A stretch of DNA of 54,150 bases from Branchiostoma floridae (taxonomy: Eukaryota > Chordata > Leptocardii > Amphioxiformes > Branchiostomatidae): contig NC_049991.1 in assembly GCF_000003815.2 (NCBI RefSeq), positions 21,691,395 to 21,745,544 on the forward strand, written 5' to 3'. A model generated the notes under the pieces. The model had not been told where the DNA came from, made no database searches, and saw only the letters and a list, made by a program, of their open reading frames with translations. Positions 49,601-54,150 of this stretch are shown in pieces (positions within the stretch are counted from its first letter, which is position 1; each line of letters begins with the position of its first letter). The position numbers and the translations under genes were made by a program.

Positions 49601-52600
49601 CAGCACCTTGACTTACCTCCCTCATCCTCTGCACCCTGATCTGTCGCCGGGCGTGGTAGGCCCTGGTTACGTCCTGGTCCTTCAGGAAACGCCTCTTCAG
49701 CCTCAGGATCTCCGACTGCTGAGAGTCGTCAGCTGGGAAACCAAGAAGCACATTTTACATCTTACAAACTTCTTATGAAGTTCAGCACGACAAGATGGTA
49801 GACAGGATTCTTGACCAGATAGTCTTGAATGGATCTTGACTGGAATCTTGGCCAGATTCTTGACGCAATTCATGACTGGATTCTTGGCCAAAGTCTTAAC
49901 AGGTATTTAAAGAAATTTTGACCAGTTTCTTGACCAGGTTTGTGACCAAATTCTTGGTCGGATTATTGTGGGTTTTTTTTCTGGATTCTCTAGATTCTTT
50001 GCTGCATTTTTCACCTGCTAGATTCTACTGCGTGAAATGAGCCTCTGAAGTTGAGTCCTTCTCACCTGCCCTCCCATCGGTCTGGTCCCGTCCTGCGCTC
50101 AGCCGGTCCGACCCAAACCCGGAGCCGACCGGTTTCAGCCGGCGCGCCTTGGCCGCCTTCTTACTGGCGTCGGTGGTGAAGAGTAGCGATGACTGGGTCT
50201 CGGTTCCGAGCGGGACGGAATAGTCCGCAAATGTGTCCAGACTTGACTGGGTCAGCCAGTTGTACGCGTTCTTCGGAACCGCTGAGAAGAAAAGATTCAG
50301 TTATACCATCAAATGTTGAGAATCTGTTTTTAGTGTAGTTTGTGCATAGTATTATGTTCGGTCAGGTGAGATTTCGTGACTTTTATTGTATGCCAAGTAT
50401 TGAGGACATGGTTAAATTTGGTCCTCGTTATGGTTTTGTTTGGTAACAGTATCTGTTAACAGGAAGTTTAATCCCTGCCTTAAGTTTTCAGGTTAGTTGC
50501 TAGAATCTAAATGAACTTACAAAATGAAGCAGCATGCTTTAATGATCAATGCCTTAAAGTTGAGACAGAAAACAGATGCCTCACCTGTTGCCTGTGTGGC
50601 TGTGAACTGCAGAACGTCTTGTGTCGCCCTCAGCTGACCTCCCAGCGACTCCTGACCGCCCTGGGACAGAGAGTGGCCCTGGGACTGAGAAGAGGTCGGA
50701 TGGCTGGACTGGGTCTCCACGAACATAGGCGTCATGGCAACGTGCCGCTGCTTCCAGGAATGGTCGATCTGAACATCCTATATTTGGGTAAAACAAACAT
50801 GGCAACATGCTACTTCCAGGAAAGGCAGCATGAAAGAGGATGTCTCAACAGGGCTGATTCCTGTAGCAACATCAACAGAGACAGGTAGTAAGATGTTTTC
50901 TTATTGATACAAAATTCATATCATCTTTATGATGTTCAACATGATGTCACAATAGATGCAACTTTAAGTTAATCTACTGCAGAAGGCTCATATTAAACTT
51001 TATACTCTTCTGGTATCAGTGTCCTACGTAATTCAAGTTGAACAACAATGAACAAAGGAAAGCCACGTTTAGTGCCTGACCTGAAACCTGCACTCGGAGA
51101 GCGGATGCTGGAAGACTTCCCGCGAGAAGTCGGGGCTGCGAGACGTCATCTCCAGGAGCAGGTTTGTGCAGTAGCTCAGGTACTGGTGCTCCGTGCGGGG
51201 TGAGTGCATACATTCCAACATGGCCACCAGTCGCTCCAACGTTCCTGTCGGCAGCCGGGTTTCGTGGCTCCAGAAGTTCTGCACAAGCAGTCTGGAAGGA
51301 AAGATGTTTGTTTGTTTGTTTGTTTAGTGAGGTACTGGTGCTCCGTGCGGGGTGAGTGCATACATTCCAACATGGCCACCAGTCGCTCCAACGTTCCTGT
51401 CGGCAGCCGGGTCTCGTGGCTCCAGAAGTTCTGCACAAGCAGTCTGGAATGAAACATGTTTGTTTGTTTGTTTGTTTATTTGTTTGTTTGCTAAGGTACT
51501 GGTGCTCCGTGCGGGGTGAGTGCATACACTCCAACATGGCTACCAGTCGCTCCAACGTTCCTTTGGGTAGCCGGGTCTCGTGGCTCCAGAAGTTCTGCAC
51601 AAGGAGTCTGGAAAGACACAAGTTTGTTTGCTTGTTTATTTGTTTGTTTGCTAAGGTACTGGTGCTCCGTGCGGGGAGAGTGCATGCATTCCAACATGGC
51701 CACCAGCCGCTCCAACGTTCCTGTCGGTAGCCGCGTCTTGTGGTTCCAGAAGTTCTGTACAAGCAGCCTGGAGGGAAAGATGTTTGTTTGTTTATTTGTT
51801 TGTTTGCTGAGGTACTGGTGCTCCGTGCGGGGAGAGTGCATGCACTCCAACATGGCCACCAGTCGCTCCAACGTTCCTGTCGGCAGCCAGGTCTCGTGGC
51901 TCCAGAAGTTCTACACAAGCAGTCTGAAAGAAAAGTTCTTTGTTTCTTATAAGTAAACTAAGATAATACAATATTGGCAATAGCGTGATTTGCTTGTTTA
52001 TTTGGGGAGGTATGTACTGGGGCTCTGTTACAAGGGGTCCAGTGCAAAAATCATAGGACTCAAACGTGGCAAAAAGTAAAATGCTCCATCAAGACTCCTT
52101 GCCAAACAGCCCCTGCAGCAGACAGTCCTTAGCCGCCCCCAGGGCACTAAGATGTAAGACGTTAGGTTAAGATGTAAGACTTTAGGTTAAGACGTAAGAC
52201 GCACCTGAGGTAAGACTCCTCGTCAGACAGCCCCTGCAGCAGACAGTCCTTCGCCGTCCCGAGGACACTAAGATGTACGACGTTAGGTTAAGATGTAAGA
52301 CGTACCTGAGGTAAGACTCCTCGTCAGACAGCCCCTACAGTAGACAGTCCTTAGCCGTCCCCAGGACACTAAGATGTAAGATGTTAGGTTAAGATGTAAG
52401 ACGTAAGGTTAAGATGTAAGACGTACCTGAGGTAAGACTCCTCGTCAGACAGCCCCTACAGTAGACAGTCCTTAGCCGTCCCCAGGACACTAAGATGTAA
52501 GACGTTAGGTTAAGATGTAAGACGTCAGGTTAAGACGTAAGACGTACCTGAGGTAAGACGTCAGGTTAAGATGTAAGACGTTACGTTAAGACGTAAGACG

Positions 52601-53319
52601 TACCTGAGGTAAGACTCCTCGTCAGACAGCCCCTGCAGCAGACAGTCCTTAGCTGTCCCGAGGACCTGACCTGCAGACTCCTGTTGGGACGCCTCTTCCC
52701 TATTAGAAAACACATACAGAGGTCAACAATACAGATAATCGAAAAAACATCCTAAACTTTATGACTTTATTTGAAAATCCATGCTTGCCAAAGCAATAAT
52801 TCATTGGTTTGACTTGCAACAATACTGAAATACAGTGTGACACAAATGCAGCAGTGCAAGCAATGATTAATTAGGGTGCTACTACACTGTGTAAAATGGA
52901 CGGGACTGTTTCTATGTGTCCTCTGAGTAACTGTAACATTAACTCTACTGTTGATGCCAAGACTGACCTAGTACCTGTAACATTACAGTTACTGTAACAT
53001 TACTGTCACTACTGACCTGTTACTTATCGTAGATCCACATCATGATGTCGTACATGGTTCTGCGACACTCGGGACGGAGTGGGAACTGTTACTGTAACAT
53101 TACTGTAACATTACTATGTTACTGTTACGTTACTGTGTTACTGACCTGTAGTTGTCATAGATCCACATCATGATGTCGTACATGGTCCTGCGGCACTCGG
53201 GGGCGGGGTGGGAGGCGAAGGCTGCGACGGACGGCAGCAGGTAAAGTAGCTCTTCTACCTGCAGCTTCTGCAGCAGGGCATACACTATCTGCAGTGCGAT
53301 GGCCTGCAGTCCGTCATCC
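21859..53319 (-). CDS. PRKDC: DNA-dependent protein kinase catalytic subunit (3' part of gene; N-terminal exons beyond the window)
   Basis: DNA-PKcs is the PI3K-like Ser/Thr kinase recruited by Ku to DNA ends in non-homologous end joining, acting in the nucleus. I could define 31 exons; splice phases agree at every visible junction, and two further exons fall in gaps. Landmarks in order: the MFVETQ cluster, the FAT-domain helices, the kinase N-lobe [11 protein letters not shown], the catalytic loop [22 protein letters not shown] (Mg-binding Asp and the TQ equivalent to human T3950), [11 protein letters not shown] (seen only in decoy copies), [13 protein letters not shown], and a FATC tail [15 protein letters not shown] ending in Met. 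By comparison with my knowledge of the human protein (4128 aa) the window covers roughly the last 1650 residues. No frameshift or missing catalytic residue is seen, so it should be functional. One intron carries the TPR gene on the opposite strand. Confidence 0.95.
22452..22588 (-). CDS. PRKDC: PRKDC exon: [15 protein letters not shown] segment
   Basis: Reads [20 protein letters not shown] then [20 protein letters not shown], matching human NWYPRQKICYAKRKLAGAN. An acidic insert precedes the WYPR motif. Confidence 0.93.
22678..23612 (-). repeat. Ten donor-side copies of a PRKDC kinase-domain exon
   Basis: Period about 97 bp. Each unit encodes [17 protein letters not shown] followed by the AAG/GTAAC donor and a conserved piece of intron (AAAGGTTAAAGGTGA and GGGGTAAGAATAGG). 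Coding sequence is almost unchanged across units. Confidence 0.95.
23613..23712 (-). other. PRKDC: Assembly gap that must contain the [11 protein letters not shown]...DWK exon of PRKDC
   Basis: Copies of this exon's acceptor end ([13 protein letters not shown]) fill 23713-24599, and copies of its donor end ([17 protein letters not shown]) fill 22678-23612. The core between them, equivalent to human RQFINLMLPMKETG, is absent from the window. By the polarity seen elsewhere, the real exon lies between the arrays, in this gap. Confidence 0.75.
23713..24599 (-). repeat. About eleven acceptor-side copies of the same PRKDC exon with CAA/ATC linkers
   Basis: Period about 85 bp. Each unit carries CCCAG followed by [12 protein letters not shown] coding sequence, joined by variable (CAACAACAT)n. 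The array continues into the 744-N gap. Confidence 0.95.
24600..25343. other. Assembly gap, 744 N
   Basis: Probably more of the adjacent acceptor-side array, which is open at its outer edge. Confidence 0.7.
25708..25715 (+). promoter_or_regulatory. Palindromic CRE in the candidate promoter of the nested TPR gene
   Basis: A perfect TGACGTCA. About 290 bp downstream, at 26009/26010, is AAG/GTGAGT, a strong plus-strand donor. A TTTTGCACACTAG acceptor lies near 29021 just before the TPR ATG. A noncoding first exon here is plausible but unproven. Confidence 0.3.
26709..26780 (-). repeat. tRNA-derived SINE head
   Basis: The minus strand has an A-box-like CCAGTGGTTGAAGAGAC and a B-box GAAGTTCAAATCCC at about 50 bp spacing. 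Confidence 0.5.
26890..27060 (-). repeat. Second tRNA-derived SINE
   Basis: The minus strand reads CAGTGGCCAAATGGGTGATT then GAGTTTGATCCCCGG, matching the Pol III A and B boxes of a SINE rather than an intact tRNA. Confidence 0.55.
27085..27610. mobile_element. Composite repeat: direct repeats around an inverted repeat
   Basis: About 110 bp at 27085-27200 recurs in diverged form at 27495-27600 (GGCGCA..AAGTGGTTTCAAGTTATTC; TTATCACCCGG). Between them lies a foldback, ACAACACGGTGTATTCC, with its complement at 27330-27350. No TPR or PRKDC coding sequence. Confidence 0.5.
27695..27896 (-). CDS. PRKDC: PRKDC exon: catalytic and activation loop
   Basis: Reads [40 protein letters not shown] and [17 protein letters not shown]. 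The catalytic Asp (human D3922), the DFG Asp (human D3941) and the activation-loop TQ (human T3950) are all present. Confidence 0.97.
27945..28035 (-). repeat. Acceptor-side copy of the PRKDC catalytic-loop exon
   Basis: A near-identical copy of the exon's start ([20 protein letters not shown] region), cut off before the catalytic loop; it lies upstream of the true exon. Confidence 0.88.
28169..28240 (-). CDS. PRKDC: PRKDC exon: 72-nt kinase-insert exon
   Basis: Reads [20 protein letters not shown] then DIM, matching human [21 protein letters not shown]. Phases fit on both sides. Confidence 0.85.
28549..28740 (-). CDS. PRKDC: PRKDC exon: kinase hinge and YRD insert
   Basis: Reads [20 protein letters not shown] ... 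GALYQ, equivalent to human [20 protein letters not shown] ... MLMYKG. Separated from the N-lobe exon by the intron of about 5.4 kb that hosts the TPR gene. Confidence 0.92.
29063..33849 (+). CDS. Nucleotidyltransferase-like / TPR protein nested in a PRKDC intron
   Basis: Exons at 29063-29752, 30043-30140, 30350-30462 and 30866-33849 join in phase to give about 1294 aa. The start CACCATGA is a fair Kozak match. The N-terminal third holds three degenerate helical repeats of the pattern L-x-x-L-G-D-x-x-x-x-x-G ... KA-x-x-Y (around residues 55-100, 170-220 and 310-360). Next comes a charged helical linker, then a nucleotidyltransferase-like core near 460-490: [20 protein letters not shown], with Gly468-Ser469 and the D480-x-E482 pair of the DUF294/GlnD-type fold. 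A possible third acidic residue lies in [16 protein letters not shown]. From about residue 800 there are ten TPRs of the 42-44-residue kinesin-light-chain/nephrocystin-3-like type. No signal peptide or membrane segment is visible, so it is presumably cytosolic. Substrate and role are unknown. The gene carries no exon-boundary copies, unlike its host. Confidence 0.85.
33895..34145 (-). repeat. Degenerate donor-side copies of the PRKDC kinase N-lobe exon
   Basis: About eight units of roughly 30 bp (GGTCAT-GG-ATGACCTTACC) repeat the PMTSR/GTAAGGTCATC junction. Confidence 0.75.
34146..34434 (-). CDS. PRKDC: PRKDC exon: kinase N-lobe
   Basis: Reads [60 protein letters not shown] and [24 protein letters not shown] is the PIKK ATP-pocket signature. 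Confidence 0.97.
34809..34977 (-). CDS. PRKDC: PRKDC exon: lead-in to the kinase domain, CPWLSDF
   Basis: Reads [20 protein letters not shown] then LEIPG, equivalent to human [25 protein letters not shown]. Confidence 0.93.
35344..35542 (-). CDS. PRKDC: PRKDC exon: FRB-like region with SQ-rich insertion
   Basis: Reads [20 protein letters not shown], then [20 protein letters not shown] and [17 protein letters not shown]. It aligns with human [20 protein letters not shown]...HFGKGGSKLL, but the loop before GPFRRRF is about 25 residues longer and carries three SQ sites. Confidence 0.9.
35655..35715 (-). repeat. Acceptor-side copy of the PRKDC SQ-insert exon
   Basis: Repeats AGGCTGTTGTACCTG and ACAAGACAGATTTGAAAA from 35530-35575, about 140 bp upstream of the true acceptor. 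Confidence 0.7.
36020..36120 (-). CDS. PRKDC: PRKDC exon: [12 protein letters not shown] segment
   Basis: Reads [18 protein letters not shown] ... [10 protein letters not shown]; matches human DWSNDVRAEL ... KNIEKMYERM. Splits the Met codon with the next exon. Confidence 0.9.
36130..36310. repeat. ACAATGTAACATCACTGTAG tandem repeat
   Basis: About nine units of roughly 20 bp just upstream of the DWGDDADLK exon. Confidence 0.9.
36357..36447 (-). CDS. PRKDC: PRKDC exon: FAT C-terminal segment [12 protein letters not shown]
   Basis: Reads [20 protein letters not shown] then [10 protein letters not shown], equivalent to human FINALDQLSNPELLFK. The neighbouring upstream exon is in the gap. Confidence 0.88.
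36475..36575 (-). other. PRKDC: Assembly gap hiding one PRKDC exon
   Basis: The upstream exon ends in phase 0 at DYPQ and the downstream exon starts with one leftover base before [13 protein letters not shown]. The segment equivalent to human AIVYPFIISSESYSF is absent. An exon of length 3n+2 must therefore lie in this run of N. Confidence 0.85.
36606..36728 (-). CDS. PRKDC: PRKDC exon: FAT-domain segment [14 protein letters not shown]
   Basis: Forty-one codons: [20 protein letters not shown] ... IAQDYPQ, equivalent to human [20 protein letters not shown] ... DNYPQ. Confidence 0.93.
37061..37227 (-). CDS. PRKDC: PRKDC exon: FAT-domain segment [11 protein letters not shown]
   Basis: Reads [20 protein letters not shown] then [19 protein letters not shown], matching human NEARLKFPRLLQIIERYP. 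Several acceptor-side copies lie upstream to about 37.95 kb. Confidence 0.93.
37255..37950 (-). repeat. Acceptor-side copies of the PRKDC FPRLLQL exon
   Basis: Five or six units of 80-130 bp repeat the TGTTACAG acceptor and the [20 protein letters not shown] coding start. They become shorter and more diverged away from the true exon. Confidence 0.88.
38253..38424 (-). CDS. PRKDC: PRKDC exon: FAT-domain segment [10 protein letters not shown]
   Basis: Reads [20 protein letters not shown] ... [20 protein letters not shown], equivalent to human [20 protein letters not shown]. Confidence 0.9.
38793..39427. mobile_element. Giant foldback element, about 635 bp palindrome
   Basis: TAACACCCTCCGATTTAATT at the left is the complement of the right end, and the arms pair almost perfectly for about 180 bp, then continue through (ATTATGCATA)n, itself self-complementary, to a centre near 39110. 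It lies in a PRKDC intron. Confidence 0.9.
39570..40062 (-). repeat. Donor-side copies of a PRKDC FAT-domain exon, 46/48-bp units
   Basis: About ten units carry the GTGGAACAG/GTGAGTCTAGC donor junction. Units of 46 and 48 bp alternate irregularly, so distal donors would mostly shift frame. Confidence 0.93.
40063..40262 (-). CDS. PRKDC: PRKDC exon: FAT-domain segment ending in an array-derived donor
   Basis: Reads [20 protein letters not shown] ... [20 protein letters not shown] then VEQ. The closer donor-like GGTGTGG would break the frame. The GAACAG/GTGAGT donor at 40063 restores phase 0 with the next exon (TISSLLERG), so the true exon ends inside the first unit of the minisatellite. Confidence 0.87.
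40605..40715. repeat. (TG)n microsatellite at a PRKDC donor
   Basis: Interrupted TG tract adjoining the FEQLG donor at 40719. Confidence 0.95.
40720..40894 (-). CDS. PRKDC: PRKDC exon: FAT-domain segment [11 protein letters not shown]
   Basis: Reads [20 protein letters not shown] ... [11 protein letters not shown], equivalent to human NNFSLAMKLLKELHKE. The donor GGTAGGG lies next to a (TG)n tract. Confidence 0.87.
41040..41598 (-). repeat. Donor-side copies of the PRKDC DSAREQ exon
   Basis: About eight units of 50-70 bp repeat [10 protein letters not shown] coding sequence and donor with intron piece TGAACTTCTGAACTGGTCCC. Confidence 0.9.
41599..41752 (-). CDS. PRKDC: PRKDC exon: FAT-domain segment [11 protein letters not shown]
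   Basis: Reads [20 protein letters not shown] ... [12 protein letters not shown], aligning with human CFFLSKIEEKL ... MKMIDSARKQ. Donor-side copies follow. Confidence 0.88.
41753..42189. other. PRKDC: Ordinary PRKDC intron
   Basis: AT-rich, no repeat array or coding signal noticed. Confidence 0.6.
42190..42301 (-). CDS. PRKDC: PRKDC exon: FAT-domain segment [14 protein letters not shown]
   Basis: Reads [20 protein letters not shown] then VWDDIIANR, nearly identical to human [20 protein letters not shown]. Confidence 0.94.
42751..42958 (-). CDS. PRKDC: PRKDC exon: FAT-domain segment [14 protein letters not shown]
   Basis: Reads [20 protein letters not shown] ... [16 protein letters not shown], equivalent to human [20 protein letters not shown]. 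It is the only one of six versions that continues past LGTCTD, so it is the functional exon. Confidence 0.93.
42990..43660 (-). repeat. Five acceptor-side copies of the [19 protein letters not shown] exon
   Basis: Each unit of about 100-140 bp has the TTCCAG/TCCCGATACTG or CTCCAG/TCCCGTTACTG junction and coding as far as LGTCTDS; one (43475-43520) is truncated. Confidence 0.95.
44015..44251 (-). CDS. PRKDC: PRKDC exon: FAT-domain segment SPPDLDKMW
   Basis: Reads [60 protein letters not shown]. The acceptor sits directly after a C-homopolymer of about 18-20 bases, an unusually pure pyrimidine tract. Confidence 0.95.
44710..44787 (-). CDS. PRKDC: PRKDC exon: FAT-domain segment, 26 codons
   Basis: Reads [20 protein letters not shown], matching human [20 protein letters not shown]. 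Phase 0 at both ends. Confidence 0.85.
44820..44975. repeat. Dispersed repeat with (ATC)n head
   Basis: ATCATCATCATCGTTCGGCTGCAGCGCAGGCGACTGC followed by an AGCTGGCGAAGCTG core; looks like a fragment of an interspersed family, with no coding frame. Confidence 0.4.
45271..45409 (-). CDS. PRKDC: PRKDC exon: FAT-domain segment DFDVLRGIF
   Basis: Reads [20 protein letters not shown] and [17 protein letters not shown], equivalent to human LYRSIGEYDVLRGIF. Three acceptor-side copies lie upstream. Confidence 0.93.
45425..45625 (-). repeat. Three acceptor-side copies of the [14 protein letters not shown] exon
   Basis: Units of about 68 bp repeat the GTGTGCCAG/GCTGTACAAGTCC junction and LYKS-GDFDV start. 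Confidence 0.92.
45905..46050. mobile_element. Foldback element, about 150 bp
   Basis: CAGCTGGACATGATTTTGGA...ACGGTCA pairs with TGACCGTTTCCAAAATGATATCCAGTTG; in a PRKDC intron. Confidence 0.6.
46172..46295 (-). CDS. PRKDC: PRKDC exon: FAT-domain segment GIVLLEEQL
   Basis: Reads [18 protein letters not shown], a basic linker, then ATWIELAR; aligns with human GIRLLEEALL ... RWVELAK. Confidence 0.88.
46771..46858 (-). CDS. PRKDC: PRKDC exon: FAT-domain segment SLQQPI
   Basis: A short exon reading [20 protein letters not shown], equivalent to human LDPAAVSAGCLASLQQPVG. Confidence 0.85.
47040..47270. repeat. Degenerate CCAGGAAAAAATT repeat
   Basis: Short A-rich units (AAAATTCCAGGAAA, AAATTTCGGGG) in tandem; no coding meaning. 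Confidence 0.75.
47329..47508 (-). CDS. PRKDC: PRKDC exon: [10 protein letters not shown] segment
   Basis: Sixty codons: [20 protein letters not shown] ... [20 protein letters not shown], matching human LFSSLF-GI ... RFLNTTFSFFPPFVS. Confidence 0.92.
48110..48160. repeat. (TGAG)n microsatellite
   Basis: About eleven GTGA units at the outer edge of the adjacent minisatellite. Confidence 0.95.
48190..48951 (-). repeat. About fourteen donor-side copies of the PRKDC PLQALAQ exon
   Basis: Units of about 46 bp carry ATAGCACCTCTACAGGCAC..GCACAG/GTAAGTAC. Four longer units extend back to DLPDIQIK. The copies' GTAAGT donors look stronger than the true exon's GTGAGA. Confidence 0.95.
48952..49083 (-). 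CDS. PRKDC: PRKDC exon: [12 protein letters not shown] segment
   Basis: Exactly 44 codons, reading [19 protein letters not shown] and PLQALAQ; the GDLPDIQIK core is identical to human. Its 3' end seeds the array at 48190-48951. Confidence 0.95.
49370..49605. repeat. GCCATTGGTCAGAAGTTTTT 40-bp repeat
   Basis: About six units, each containing ATTGGTCAG, ending just before the LKRRFLKDQ exon donor. Confidence 0.9.
49617..49732 (-). CDS. PRKDC: PRKDC exon: basic helix [10 protein letters not shown]
   Basis: Reads [20 protein letters not shown] ... RVQRMRE, equivalent to human LLRLRRRFMRDQE. Strong GTAAGT donor. Confidence 0.9.
49795..49990. repeat. TTCTTGACCAGA degenerate tandem repeat
   Basis: About a dozen 14-16-bp units in the intron between two PRKDC exons. 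Confidence 0.75.
50066..50281 (-). CDS. PRKDC: PRKDC exon: linker after the ABCDE cluster
   Basis: Reads [40 protein letters not shown] and [10 protein letters not shown]. It matches the human WLTGSS...LLFAHKRS...LKSVGPDFG pattern and adds TQSS and TQ sites. Confidence 0.9.
50585..50777 (-). CDS. PRKDC: PRKDC exon: ABCDE (T2609) autophosphorylation cluster
   Basis: Contains [10 protein letters not shown] followed by a Ser/Thr/Gln-rich linker with six SQ/TQ sites (ETQ, SSQ, QSQ, LSQ, ATQD, ATQA). In human DNA-PKcs this linker is phosphorylated to open the enzyme for end processing. Confidence 0.93.
51081..51291 (-). CDS. PRKDC: PRKDC exon: [10 protein letters not shown] segment
   Basis: Reads [19 protein letters not shown] ... 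[12 protein letters not shown] ... [19 protein letters not shown] is identical to the human protein. This is the intact copy; four acceptor-side partial copies lie upstream. Confidence 0.95.
51300..51930 (-). repeat. Four acceptor-side copies of the [15 protein letters not shown] exon
   Basis: Units of about 155 bp repeat the acceptor and [20 protein letters not shown] as far as HQYLS, followed by (CAAA)n. The true exon is innermost. Confidence 0.96.
52105..52603 (-). repeat. Donor-side copies of the [14 protein letters not shown] exon
   Basis: Four or five units repeat [16 protein letters not shown] and its donor, joined by GTAAGACGTTAGGTTAAGAT runs. Two copies carry a CTGTAG change that would be a stop. 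Confidence 0.92.
52604..52699 (-). CDS. PRKDC: PRKDC exon: LAKD-helix segment
   Basis: Reads [20 protein letters not shown] then [12 protein letters not shown], aligning with the human SQEIF-LAKD-LIQGL helix. It is flanked downstream by donor-side copies. Confidence 0.88.
53020..53095 (-). repeat. Donor-side copy of the [14 protein letters not shown] exon
   Basis: One diverged copy of [13 protein letters not shown] with TTACTGTAACATT repeats around it. Confidence 0.88.
53146..53319 (-). CDS. PRKDC: PRKDC exon: HEAT-repeat segment
   Basis: Acceptor CTGCAG, donor GTCAG. It reads [19 protein letters not shown] through ELLYLLPSV to [13 protein letters not shown], matching the human stretch that ends in WI-DNYR. 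This is the most 5' PRKDC exon in the window. Confidence 0.9.
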
Positions 53320-54150
53320 CTGCAGGAAAAAATGTAATATCAGACATGTACTAAAAGTACACATGGCAGGAGGTAAACAATCTTTGGCATAAGAACCTGT
53401 AGTTATTCCTACAGGGAAAAATGCAGCATTAGACAATCATGCAAAAATATCTATTATCATATAGCCAGGGGACGTGGACCAATCAGAAGGCCCCATTTCA
53501 TGCTGGTTATGATGCCTTAACAGATGGAAAATCATTAACAGCCGTGCATGAATCGTTTAATTAATGCACATGTGCAATAATGACTTTTGAAAGTTTGAAC
53601 CAATCAGAAGGACTGACAAACAAGACGCTGGCCAATCAGAATGAGATATTCAGGAATCGTCCATCTGCCGAGATAGGGGAATAAGTACAGGCATGGCTCC
53701 CTCTATTAACATCAGTAGTGCGTGTTTCTTTGTTCAAAGAAAACATTTGCATGTCTGAGTTCGTAGTGAACGAGATTCTCAAGAGCTGTGAAGCACAGGG
53801 ATCCCGGAATGCCTCAGGAAAGCCGGCAGAGATTTACCGCCTGATTCGAACGAACTCTACAAACTGGAGAATTGGCGAGTGGAGAAATACGGAGCGTGCA
53901 ACAGTTTGTAACATAATGAATCGACTTTGTTATTATTTCAAGCCTTGGAACTGAAAGACATTTCACGCACAAGTTTTATGTTGTTCAAATTCACTGTTCA
54001 AATTTATTCAATGTACTGAATAAAAGATGTATGTTTTATAAAGGAGTTTGTCGCTTAAATGGGTCAGTTTGGGTAGGCTATATGATAATAGGGTAAATGA
54101 CCCGCTTGTTCCTCGGTATATATGGTGTCATAACGCCTGGTCCTTTGCTA
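53320..54150. other. PRKDC intron or upstream flank with the candidate small gene
   Basis: No further PRKDC exon is recognisable. Contains the three CCAAT boxes, the 67-aa ORF and its AATAAA described separately. Confidence 0.5.
53751..53954 (+). CDS. Possible small single-exon gene, 67 aa, unknown
   Basis: The ORF begins MSEFVVNEILKSCEAQGSRN and ends CYYFKPWN. Three CCAAT boxes (53479, 53600, 53632) lie on the same strand within 280 bp upstream, and AATAAA lies 65 bp past the stop (54019). I recognise no family. It could instead be a retroposed fragment, a transposon exon or a chance ORF inside a PRKDC intron. Confidence 0.3.
   Translation: MSEFVVNEILKSCEAQGSRNASGKPAEIYRLIRTNSTNWRIGEWRNTERATVCNIMNRLCYYFKPWN

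Noticed and set aside
51016-51918. 300-aa minus-strand ORF with repeated [16 protein letters not shown]
   Set aside because: An out-of-frame shadow of the [10 protein letters not shown] exon and its copies.
53745-53752. Octamer ATTTGCAT upstream of the small ORF
   Set aside because: It overlaps the candidate start codon, so it is more likely coincidence than a promoter element.

Overview
The window is animal nuclear DNA, most likely from a cephalochordate (amphioxus, Branchiostoma). It has many phase-consistent GT-AG introns, an invertebrate deuterostome-like DNA-PKcs, a long TPR protein of a kind that is numerous in amphioxus, several foldback elements, and a very large number of minisatellites built from exon-intron junctions. 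The species call is inference from content; no database was searched. Runs of N mark assembly gaps at 4135-4234, 8164-8273, 23613-23712, 24600-25343 and 36475-36575.

Layout. (1) 2456-12581, minus strand: a complete eight-exon TLDc-domain gene, best called MEAK7-like (about 431 aa, Met-Gly-Asn N-terminus). (2) 12.6-14.3 kb: a divergent intergenic region with a YY1-type site. (3) 14322-20053, plus strand: a six- or seven-exon gene for an uncharacterised protein of about 302-307 aa, possibly of six-hairpin (alpha/alpha toroid) glycosidase type, with two alternative duplicated 3' ends. (4) 21859 to beyond 53319, minus strand: the 3' part of PRKDC, the DNA-PK catalytic subunit. It runs from just before the ABCDE autophosphorylation cluster through FAT, kinase and FATC. 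I resolve 31 exons, and two more must lie in assembly gaps. (5) 29063-33849, plus strand, inside a PRKDC kinase-domain intron: a 1294-aa protein with a nucleotidyltransferase-like centre and ten C-terminal TPRs. (6) 53751-53954, plus strand: a possible small gene with three upstream CCAAT boxes and its own poly(A) signal.

The most striking property is structural. More than twenty exon ends in MEAK7-like, the glycosidase-like gene and PRKDC have been copied into the neighbouring intron as partial-exon tandem arrays that still carry the splice site. The polarity does not vary: copies with the acceptor end lie upstream of the real exon, and copies with the donor end lie downstream. The intact exon therefore always sits at the inner end of its array. 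One PRKDC exon, following the DFG/activation-loop exon, has an array on each side and is itself lost in the 23613-23712 gap. I recall that exon-boundary minisatellites ('mirages') were described at the amphioxus Adh locus; this window looks like the same process acting across three genes. The nested TPR gene has none of these copies.

Other structures include a palindrome of about 635 bp in a PRKDC intron (38793-39427), several MITE or foldback elements, one of which sits inside a decoy exon copy with a 6-bp target duplication, and two tRNA-derived SINE heads.
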